Source: an uncultured Bacilli bacterium (GTDB lineage Bacteria; Bacillota_I; Bacilli_A; RF39; UBA660). Taken from it: a stretch of 7,591 nucleotides of DNA. Of this stretch, positions 1 to 5,427 are shown in pieces (the first letter of the stretch is position 1; the number at the start of each line of letters is the position of its first letter). The notes beneath the pieces are model-generated. The model saw only the letters and a program-made list of their open reading frames with translations, searched no databases and was not told the origin of the DNA. The DNA lies in contig CANPWX010000050.1 in NCBI GenBank assembly GCA_947585065.1, forward strand, positions 1 through 7,591. Direction: 5' to 3'. Both the position numbers and the translations under genes were made by a program.

Positions 1-93
1 CAGGAAGAACTCTTTAAAAAAGTAATAGAGAAATATTATAATGGAAAAATGGATCAATATACTTTAATGCGATTAAAAATAAAAAGTCTTTGA
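1..93 (+). CDS. 3' end of an unidentified protein-coding gene (partial)
   Basis: The first reading frame is open from the window edge to a TGA at 91-93, giving the last 30 residues of a protein that begins upstream. The tail is charged and rich in Lys and Tyr, with no membrane segment or recognisable motif. I do not recognise the family from so short a piece. The stop codon lies inside a terminator-like hairpin (75-116), which supports a real gene end here, and the gene converges on ftsW. It could equally be a chance open frame, because 30 codons is weak evidence in AT-rich DNA. Confidence 0.5.
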   Translation, partial: QEELFKKVIEKYYNGKMDQYTLMRLKIKSL

Positions 94-117
94 ATAGTTC
101 ATTGACTTTTATTTTTT
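75..117. terminator. Probable bidirectional intrinsic terminator between two convergent genes
   Basis: An A-rich left arm (75-88, ending GTC) pairs with a right arm (104-116, beginning GAC and followed by T4-A-T6), with one bulged A. A second small stem TGAA/TTCA (91-94 with 98-101) closes the top with a TAG triloop. The outer arms give a T-rich tail on either strand, so the hairpin could stop the upstream plus-strand gene and also act as a backstop for ftsW read-through on the minus strand. It is very AT-rich with only three G-C pairs in the lower stem, so it may be weak. Confidence 0.5.
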
Positions 118-171
118 GATACTTACCTATGCTAAATAACATACTAAAAATCCAAGTTTATTTTCCTACAA

Positions 172-205
172 GAAAATATAATGCCATTTAAAGTGTTATA
201 TTTTC
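172..205 (-). terminator. Possible ftsW terminator hairpin
   Basis: GAAAATATAA (172-181) is a perfect 10-base inverted match to TTATATTTTC (196-205). The stem extends inward by two wobble pairs and one C-G pair. It begins 5 bases beyond the ftsW stop on the minus strand. The minus-strand 3' arm is itself U-rich, but no clean U tract follows. The left arm can instead pair with TATTTTC at 159-165, so two alternative hairpins compete. The assignment as terminator is inferred from position; the inverted repeats are directly visible. Confidence 0.4.
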
Positions 206-209
206 CATA

Positions 210-1295
210 TTAACGATTTCTACTAATACTTAATATGATACCAATACTTGCCATACTGACTAGTAAACTACTGCCACCATAAGAAAAGAAGGGTAATGTC
301 ACACCAGTAACGGGAATAAGTCCAATAACAACGCACAAATTTAAAGTGGCTTGTATTAGAATTCCAATGGATAAACCAAAAGCTAAAAATTTTGAAAATA
401 AATCACTACATTTTAAAGCGATTTTTAAAGAACGATAGAATAGAAAAAAGAAAAAACTAATCACAATTAATACTCCAAGAAAACCAAACTCCTCACTAAT
501 AATGGAAAAAATAAAATCTGTCTGAGGTTCAGGAAGATAAAAATGTTTTTGATGAGAATTTAAAAAACCTTGTCCTAATAATCCACCAGGACCAATAGCA
601 TATAAACTTTGAATAATTTGGAAACCACTTCCTAAAGGATCACTCCAAGGATTTAAAAACGAAACAATTCTTGCCATTCGATAAGGTGCGACTAAAATGA
701 GCCCAATAATACCAAGAATACCTAAAAGGCCTAATTTGACAAAAAAAGAAACTTTAACTCCACTGATAAATATTAAACTAATCAATGTAAGAATAATCAC
801 CATCGCAGTTCCAAAATCTGGTTCTAATAAAATAAGAACAAAAAATAAACCAATGATCCCTAATAAAGGAAGAACTCCTTTTCGAATGCTTCTTAACTCT
901 TTTTGATTTTGACTTAAATATTTAGAAACAAACACAATTAATCCAATTTTTGCAAATTCCGACGGTTGAATTCCGAATCCTCCAATTCCAAACCAACTAC
1001 GAGAACCATTACGAACTGTCCCAATACCAGGTATTAAAACAAGAATTAATAAAGTAAGACAACAAAACAAAATAGAATTCGCGTGTTTTTTCCAAAAAGA
1101 AACATCAATTTTGCTGACTAAAAGGCATAGAATAATTCCAATTCCAAAAAAGACACTTTGACTTTTAAAAAAATGAAGAGCATCGTGAAACTTATATTCA
1201 GCCCAAATACTACTAGCAGAGTAAATCATAACAATTCCGAATAGCCCAATACACAAAACGGAAATCCATAAAGGAATATCAAATGATTTCTTCAT
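210..1295 (-). CDS. ftsW: FtsW/SpoVE, SEDS-family septal peptidoglycan glycosyltransferase
   Basis: This multi-pass membrane protein polymerises lipid II into glycan strands together with a class B penicillin-binding protein. It has 361 residues, close to the length of B. subtilis SpoVE, and about ten hydrophobic segments. Visible SEDS signatures are GSRSWFGIG and QPSEFAK (98-116), EPDFGTA (158-164), the extracellular loop LPEPQTDFIFSIISEE (254-269), and PVTGVTLPFFSYGGSSLL (328-345). Asp260 in the TDF motif corresponds to the essential Asp of SEDS enzymes (E. coli FtsW Asp297). The ATG at 1295 follows AAGGTGA with a 4-base gap. FtsW is chosen over RodA because murG, murB and divIB lie beside it, as in the dcw cluster; sequence alone does not separate FtsW from SpoVE. 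Unusually, it is transcribed away from murG, whereas these genes normally run in the same direction. Confidence 0.93.
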   Translation of the reverse strand: MKKSFDIPLWISVLCIGLFGIVMIYSASSIWAEYKFHDALHFFKSQSVFFGIGIILCLLVSKIDVSFWKKHANSILFCCLTLLILVLIPGIGTVRNGSRSWFGIGGFGIQPSEFAKIGLIVFVSKYLSQNQKELRSIRKGVLPLLGIIGLFFVLILLEPDFGTAMVIILTLISLIFISGVKVSFFVKLGLLGILGIIGLILVAPYRMARIVSFLNPWSDPLGSGFQIIQSLYAIGPGGLLGQGFLNSHQKHFYLPEPQTDFIFSIISEEFGFLGVLIVISFFFFLFYRSLKIALKCSDLFSKFLAFGLSIGILIQATLNLCVVIGLIPVTGVTLPFFSYGGSSLLVSMASIGIILSISRNR

Positions 1296-1315
1296 AGAGT
1301 CACCTTTTCTTCTAA

Positions 1316-1327
1316 ATTATATGTCAA
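1316..1327 (-). promoter_or_regulatory. Probable ftsW promoter (-10 element)
   Basis: On the minus strand a perfect TATAAT occupies 1321 to 1316, about 20 bases upstream of the ftsW ATG, which leaves room only for a short leader carrying the AAGGTGA ribosome site. A perfect TTGACA abuts it directly (1327 to 1322), with no spacer, so it cannot act as the -35 of this -10. The sequence about 17 bases upstream of the -10 is a poor -35 match (CTTCTT). The -10 call is reasonable; the rest of the promoter is uncertain. Confidence 0.45.
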
Positions 1328-1370
1328 ATAAAGCAGAAAAGAAGTTTCTTTACATCGAAAAATAAAGTTC

Positions 1371-1401
1371 TTAAGAAAAATAAAGAAAAATATAGTATAA
1401 T
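1371..1401 (+). promoter_or_regulatory. Probable promoter of the murG-murB-divIB-queH operon
   Basis: A perfect TATAAT lies at 1396-1401, and transcription would begin near 1408, giving a leader of about 16 bases with the AAAGGTGA ribosome site. The best upstream element is TTAAGA at 1371-1376, with a long 19-base spacer of A-rich DNA, so the -35 is weak. The perfect 10-base palindrome TTCTTAAGAA (1368-1377) overlaps this -35. No other promoter is evident before queH, so all four genes are likely transcribed from here. Confidence 0.5.
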
Positions 1402-1423
1402 AAAGGAAATAAAGGTGATAGGT

Positions 1424-2503
1424 ATGAAAGTTGTAGTTACTGCAGGAGGAACAATGGGCCATATAAATCCTGCACTTGCTATTATAGAAGAATTAAAAAA
1501 AGAAGATCCATTTTTAGAAGTACTATATATTGGTACTCATAATCGAATGGAAAAAGAGGTAATTCCTCAAAAAAAAATCCCGTATGAAGAATTAAAAATA
1601 TACGGATTTAGTAAAGATATTATTTTAGATTTAAAAAATGTATTTTATATTCAATCTGCCATTCAAAAAAGCAAAAAAATATTGAAAGAATTTGCCCCTG
1701 ATATTGTTATTGGAGTAGGTGGATATGTCACTTATCCTGTATTAAAAGCTGCACATGATTTACAGATAAAAACACTCATCCATGAACAAAACAGTATTCC
1801 TGGTAAAAGTAATAAAATGATTAGTAAATATGCAGATGTAATTGCTGTAACTTTTGAAGAAAGTAAAAAATATTTAAAAACGAAAGGAAAAGTCGTACGA
1901 ACAGGTCATCCATGTGGTTCATGGGCAACAAAAATACCCAAAAAAACCAAAAGTAGCCTAGGACTTACAAACGGAAAAAAACTAGTCACTGTGGTAGCAG
2001 GATCTCTAGGAAGTGGATCTTTAAATGAAAAAATGGCCTTATTTTTAGAACATGCCCAAAAGGAAAATTATGAAATTTGCTATATTACTGGAAAAGCTCA
2101 TTATGAAGAGTTTAAAAGAGAACATACATTTCCAGAAAATGTAAAAATTTTTGCTTATATGGAAGAATTACCAGGTTTATTAAAAATCAGTGATGTAGTA
2201 ATTTCACGTGCCGGAGCAGGATCTTTAAGTGAAATTTTAGCATTAGAAGTTCCATCCATTATTATTCCAAGCCCTAATGTGGCAAATAATCATCAATATT
2301 ATAATGCCAAAGAACTTTTAGATAAAGGCTGTATCTATTTATTAGAAGAAAAAGATGTGACAGAAGAAAAATTAAAACAAACAATTAATGAAATTTTAAC
2401 CCATGAAAGCATTCAAAAAAAATTAAAAACGAATTGCCATGAACAAGGGGTTCTTGACAGTGCAAAATTAATTGTTAAAGAAATAAAGGAATTGATAAAA
2501 TGA
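1424..2503 (+). CDS. murG: MurG, lipid I to lipid II GlcNAc transferase
   Basis: MurG adds GlcNAc from UDP-GlcNAc to lipid I on the inner membrane face, completing lipid II. The protein is 359 residues with the two-domain GT-B layout. N-terminal motifs are GGTMGHINPA (8-17), GVGGYVTYP (97-105) and HEQNSIPGKSNK (120-131). C-terminal donor-site motifs are AGSLGSGSLN (192-201), SRAGAGSLSE (261-270) and IPSPNVANNHQYYNA (281-295). The ATG at 1424 is chosen over an in-frame GTG at 1415 because that GTG forms part of the ribosome site GGTGA (1414-1418), which stands 5 bases before the ATG. Two loops differ from common versions: Met11 replaces the second Gly of GGTGGH, and GHPCG (161-165) stands where GNPxx is usual. 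Its last 4 bases overlap murB (ATGA), implying coupled translation. Confidence 0.96.
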   Translation: MKVVVTAGGTMGHINPALAIIEELKKEDPFLEVLYIGTHNRMEKEVIPQKKIPYEELKIYGFSKDIILDLKNVFYIQSAIQKSKKILKEFAPDIVIGVGGYVTYPVLKAAHDLQIKTLIHEQNSIPGKSNKMISKYADVIAVTFEESKKYLKTKGKVVRTGHPCGSWATKIPKKTKSSLGLTNGKKLVTVVAGSLGSGSLNEKMALFLEHAQKENYEICYITGKAHYEEFKREHTFPENVKIFAYMEELPGLLKISDVVISRAGAGSLSEILALEVPSIIIPSPNVANNHQYYNAKELLDKGCIYLLEEKDVTEEKLKQTINEILTHESIQKKLKTNCHEQGVLDSAKLIVKEIKELIK

Positions 2504-3378
2504 AAGAACAAATGAAAGAATATGTATCATTAAAAAATAAGAATACTTATCGAATTGATACATCAACAAGATATTATTATGAACCAGAAAATAAAGAAGA
2601 TTTACAAGAATTTTTAAAATATGCCAAGACCAAACAACTAGATTATTTTTTATTAGGAAATGGCTCCAATGTGATCTTATCCGATACAATGTATCCAGGT
2701 GTCGTAGTAAAATTAAATACTTCTGAATTTCAAAAGATAGAGTACAATGGAAGTGAGGTATGGGCAGGATCAGGAGTCATGATGCCAAAATTAGCTCAAA
2801 ATATTATAGAACATGGATTAAAAGGACTAGAATGGGCAAGTGGAATACCTGGAACAGTAGGAGGCTCTGTCTTTGGTAATGCAGGTGCATACAATGAAGC
2901 AACATTTGATCATTTACTTTCCGTCACATACTTGGATGCTGAAGGAAAAGTACAAACCAAAACAAAAGAAAATTTAACTTATGGATATCGGACAAGTTAT
3001 TTTAAAGAACATCCAGAAAATATTATATTAGGCGCTACTTTTTTATTTGAAAAAGGGACGAAAGAAGAATCCAAAAAATTAATAGAATCCCGGTTAGAAA
3101 GAAGACTTCAAAGCCAACCATTGAATTACCCATCAGCCGGAAGTGTCTTTCGAAATCCAAGCCCAGAACTACCAAGTTGGAAACTAATTGATGAAGTAGG
3201 ATTAAAAGGCTATCGCATAGGAGATGCAATGGTAAGTGAAAAGCATGCAAATTTTATTATAAATGTAGGTGTAGCCACTGGAAAAGACATTGAAAGTTTG
3301 ATACAATTAATAAAGGATAAAGTAAAGAAAGAAAAAAATGTAGAACTCGTATTAGAACAAGAAATAAAAAGATGGTGA
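2500..3378 (+). CDS. murB: MurB, UDP-N-acetylenolpyruvoylglucosamine reductase
   Basis: MurB is a cytoplasmic FAD enzyme that uses NADPH to reduce UDP-GlcNAc-enolpyruvate to UDP-MurNAc. The 292-residue protein shows the FAD-binding motif GNGSNVILSD (53-62), GIPGTVGGSVFGNAGAY (115-131), the catalytic Arg in YGYRTSYF (Arg164), QPLNYPSAGSVFRNP (206-220, Ser215 being the proton donor) and GDAMVSEKHANFIIN (241-255), and it ends with a Glu-containing LEQEI. Length and motifs fit the short Gram-positive type II MurB. The ATG at 2500 overlaps the murG TGA and has AAAGGA 9 bases upstream; a second in-frame ATG at 2512 lacks a comparable site. The Asp in GDAMVS, where Gly is common, is a small deviation. 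The neighbours are the classical dcw order murG-murB-divIB. Confidence 0.96.
   Translation: MKEQMKEYVSLKNKNTYRIDTSTRYYYEPENKEDLQEFLKYAKTKQLDYFLLGNGSNVILSDTMYPGVVVKLNTSEFQKIEYNGSEVWAGSGVMMPKLAQNIIEHGLKGLEWASGIPGTVGGSVFGNAGAYNEATFDHLLSVTYLDAEGKVQTKTKENLTYGYRTSYFKEHPENIILGATFLFEKGTKEESKKLIESRLERRLQSQPLNYPSAGSVFRNPSPELPSWKLIDEVGLKGYRIGDAMVSEKHANFIINVGVATGKDIESLIQLIKDKVKKEKNVELVLEQEIKRW
3374..3378 (+). promoter_or_regulatory. Ribosome site GGTGA that decides the divIB start and contains the murB stop
   Basis: GGTGA at 3374-3378 lies 5 bases before an in-frame GTG at 3384. The same GGTGA with a 5-base gap precedes the ATG of murG (1414-1418) and queH (4086-4090), and with a 4-base gap precedes ftsW and murT. 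The murB stop TGA (3376-3378) is part of the site, so terminating ribosomes sit on the next gene's initiation site. An upstream ATG at 3372 in the same frame has no clear ribosome site. Confidence 0.6.
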
Positions 3379-3383
3379 GAAAT

Positions 3384-4094
3384 GTGACAAAGAAGAAAGT
3401 AATCAAAAAAGTAAAATGGAAAGTTTTAGGAAAGATTGGCTTGTCTTTTTTTGTCATATTTTCAATTTTTTTCTATTTATTTCAATTAAAAGTAAAGCAT
3501 ATTGTGATCAAAGGAAATGAGTTTACAAGCGATAACGAAATAATTTTACTAGCTGGATTAAAAGATTATCCCTATTTATTTCGAGAATCTTCTTCAAAAA
3601 TGAAAAATAAATTATTAGAAAACGAAGCTATTAATTCTGTAAAGATAACAAAAAGTTTAGATGGAGTAATCACTATTACGATAGACGAATCAAGACCAGT
3701 TTTATATAATCGTAACACCAATCGTCTGGTATTAGATAATTTAAAAGGTATAAAAAGCAACCAATTGACAGGAGTACCTATTTTAATTAATTATGTTCCA
3801 GATAGCTTTTATGAAAAACTAGTCTCGGAATTAAGTAAGATAGACAAAAATGTCTTACAACTAATTAGTGAAATAGAATATTCTCCATGGAAAAGTAATG
3901 ATATTATAATTGACGACACAAGATTTTTTTTACGTATGAATGATGGCAATACAGTCTATGTAAATTTATATCACATGGATAAATTAAACAATTACATAGA
4001 AATATTTGCATCATTAGAAGGAAAATTAGGCATCTTGTATTTAGACTCATCAAGTGATAAAATATCTTTCAGCGAATACAAAAAAGGTGATTAA
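3384..4094 (+). CDS. divIB: DivIB/FtsQ, divisome membrane protein with POTRA domain
   Basis: DivIB is a bitopic membrane protein that joins FtsL and DivIC at the septum and regulates septal wall synthesis. The 236-residue protein has a short, very basic cytoplasmic tail (residues 2-17), one membrane segment (about 19-35), then a POTRA domain beginning VKHIVIKGNEFTSDNEI (37-53) and ending near ITITIDESRPV (96-106), followed by the FtsQ-type beta domain (about 107-220). A GTG start at 3384 is chosen for its GGTGA site; an ATG at 3372 would add four residues. It is shorter than B. subtilis DivIB, with a minimal cytoplasmic tail and almost no C-terminal extension. The family identity rests on POTRA topology and position after murB, since FtsQ sequences diverge widely. 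Confidence 0.88.
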   Translation: MTKKKVIKKVKWKVLGKIGLSFFVIFSIFFYLFQLKVKHIVIKGNEFTSDNEIILLAGLKDYPYLFRESSSKMKNKLLENEAINSVKITKSLDGVITITIDESRPVLYNRNTNRLVLDNLKGIKSNQLTGVPILINYVPDSFYEKLVSELSKIDKNVLQLISEIEYSPWKSNDIIIDDTRFFLRMNDGNTVYVNLYHMDKLNNYIEIFASLEGKLGILYLDSSSDKISFSEYKKGD

Positions 4095-4095
4095 A

Positions 4096-4722
4096 ATGAA
4101 TAGCAATGAACAAATGGAACGATTATTGAAAGAGTTAAATCAAGAAGGAAAAATACCAAAGTTATTATTACATACATGCTGTGCACCGTGTTCCACAACT
4201 GTGATAGAACGGCTCCTTTCTTTTTTTCATATCACCGTCTTTTATTATAATCCTAATATCGAACCAGAAAGTGAATATAAAAAAAGGAAGGAAGAACAAA
4301 AAAGACTATTAAAAGAAATCTCTTCCAAAAATCCCATTACTTTTTTAGATTGTGATTATAACAATTTAGAATTTGAAAACATTGCAAAAGGATATGAGAA
4401 CTGTTTGGAAGGTGGGGAACGTTGTCATAGATGTTACTTGCTGCGTTTAGAAAAAACAGCCGAAATGGCCAAACAACTAGGATTTGATTATTTTGGCACC
4501 AGTTTAACAGTAAGTCCTTATAAAAATGCATTCATCATAAATCAAATAGGAAAAGAATTGCAAGAAAAATATTCTGTGAACTATTTAATAAGTGATTTTA
4601 AAAAAAAGGATGGTTACAAAAGAAGCATAGACTTATCTAAAAAATATAATCTCTATCGCCAAAATTTCTGTGGATGTCAATATTCCCAAAAAGAAAAAAA
4701 GAATCTAACCTTCATTAAGTAG
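4096..4722 (+). CDS. queH: QueH, epoxyqueuosine reductase
   Basis: QueH reduces epoxyqueuosine to queuosine at the wobble base of GUN-anticodon tRNAs, the last step of queuosine synthesis; it is a non-orthologous replacement for QueG. The 208-residue protein (formerly DUF208) shows LLHTCCAPCS (24-33, adjacent Cys28-Cys29), YYNPNIEPESEY (50-61), ERCHRCYLLRLEKTAEMA (108-125), SPYKNAFIINQIG (140-152), DFKKKDGYKRSIDLSKKY (167-184) and FCGCQYS (191-197). The Cys and Asp residues fit the family's [4Fe-4S] cluster and neighbouring iron site. The ATG at 4096 follows GGTGA with a 5-base gap and sits 1 base after the divIB stop, so the gene is cotranscribed with wall genes. An in-frame GTG at 4054 would begin deep in divIB and has no ribosome site. 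Its stop overlaps the end of gatD on the other strand. Confidence 0.95.
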   Translation: MNSNEQMERLLKELNQEGKIPKLLLHTCCAPCSTTVIERLLSFFHITVFYYNPNIEPESEYKKRKEEQKRLLKEISSKNPITFLDCDYNNLEFENIAKGYENCLEGGERCHRCYLLRLEKTAEMAKQLGFDYFGTSLTVSPYKNAFIINQIGKELQEKYSVNYLISDFKKKDGYKRSIDLSKKYNLYRQNFCGCQYSQKEKKNLTFIK

Positions 4723-4731
4723 ATTCTTTTT
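4696..4731. terminator. Bidirectional terminator shared by the queH and gatD ends
   Basis: A perfect 12-base inverted repeat (4696-4707, AAAAAGAATCTA, with 4720-4731) encloses a 12-base loop in which CTT (4710-4712) can further pair with AAG (4717-4719), leaving a CATT loop. The plus strand ends in T5 and the minus strand in T7, so it can terminate both convergent operons. The hairpin contains both stop codons: queH TAG at 4720-4722 in one arm and gatD TAG (complement of 4705-4707) in the other, and these two triplets pair with each other. Confidence 0.85.
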
Positions 4732-5427
4732 ATATTCCTGATAAGCTTTCATTTCCTCTGGATCAATATATTCTTCATAAAAAAATTGTTTCTGTTTAAA
4801 AATTTCCTCAATTAATTTTTCAGTAAAATAAGGATTACGGATCAGAATAGGGCCAATAAGATAAGTTCCAAAGAAATTCTTTTTATGGATGCCTTCAACA
4901 ATAGACTGTGGAATATAACCATATCCATTTTTCACATCAAATAAATGAGGCTCCTTCACATATTTTAAAACACTACTCCGATTTTGAAATCCAATAATTT
5001 CTTCTTTACAAAAAGAAGAAGTACAAACTTGTTCACCTACAATTCTATAATCTGTTTCCGAAGATTCATAAGAAAGTAACCCAAGTGTTTCTTTTTCTTC
5101 ATCACCTAAAGTTCGAAAAGATTTACCAAATAAATCTAAAGCATTCCCAGTAATTAAGAAAAAAGTACCCTTTTGAAAACATTTCTTTAATTCTTCTTTT
5201 CTTTTTAGAATATCTTGTCTAGCTAACTCAAAAGCATCTTTATTTCCACTACCTATATACAAAAGATCATAGGAAGATAAATCAGCAGTATCGTCTATTG
5301 TAATATTATGAATAATAGCTTTTACTTTATGTTCTTCAAGATGATGCCTTAAAGCGAGTATATTTCCATGTTCACCATACAAGTTCATTAAATCATAATA
5401 AAGATGAGCAATTTTAATCGTTTCCAT
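4705..5427 (-). CDS. gatD: GatD-like class I glutamine amidotransferase subunit lacking the catalytic Cys and His
   Basis: In S. aureus GatD is the glutaminase that supplies ammonia to MurT for amidation of the D-Glu carboxyl of lipid II. This 240-residue protein follows the family end to end: MNLYGEHGNILALR (14-27 region), YDLLYIGSG, FLITGNALDLFG (90-101), GYGYIP, FFGTYLIGPILIRN (185-198). The S. aureus nucleophile Cys94 (ICGGYQFLG) corresponds to Thr93, and His189 (GTYLHGP) to Ile191. Arg128 of the gate appears kept. The remaining Cys residues (83, 135, 140) are not at the nucleophile elbow. Each change needs at least two base changes, so a base-call error is unlikely. The ATG at 5427 is chosen over a GTG at 5433 because AAGGAG (5441-5436) stands 8 bases before it; the start overlaps murT by 14 bases. 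GatD-family membership is firm; glutaminase activity is doubtful. Confidence 0.85.
   Translation of the reverse strand: METIKIAHLYYDLMNLYGEHGNILALRHHLEEHKVKAIIHNITIDDTADLSSYDLLYIGSGNKDAFELARQDILKRKEELKKCFQKGTFFLITGNALDLFGKSFRTLGDEEKETLGLLSYESSETDYRIVGEQVCTSSFCKEEIIGFQNRSSVLKYVKEPHLFDVKNGYGYIPQSIVEGIHKKNFFGTYLIGPILIRNPYFTEKLIEEIFKQKQFFYEEYIDPEEMKAYQEYKKNLLNEG

Noticed and set aside
697..906. Open plus-strand frame opposite ftsW
   Set aside because: It is antisense to membrane-segment codons of ftsW, has no ribosome site and no recognisable domain.
1368..1377. Perfect palindrome TTCTTAAGAA between the ftsW and murG promoters as a regulator site
   Set aside because: It is only 10 bases, AT-rich and unrepeated in the window, so chance is a sufficient explanation.
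1415..1423. GTG 1415 as the murG start
   Set aside because: The GTG is part of the ribosome site itself, and the protein core begins MKVVVTAGGT at the ATG.
3372..3383. ATG at 3372 as the divIB start
   Set aside because: No ribosome site precedes it, while GTG 3384 has GGTGA at the same 5-base gap as neighbouring genes. The difference is only four residues and is not certain.
4054..4095. GTG 4054 as the queH start
   Set aside because: It would overlap divIB by about 40 bases without a ribosome site; the ATG at 4096 has an ideal one.
4705..5427. Assigning the amidotransferase to cobyric acid synthase (CobQ/CobB)
   Set aside because: It lacks the N-terminal synthetase domain, matches GatD along its whole length, and directly follows a MurT homologue.
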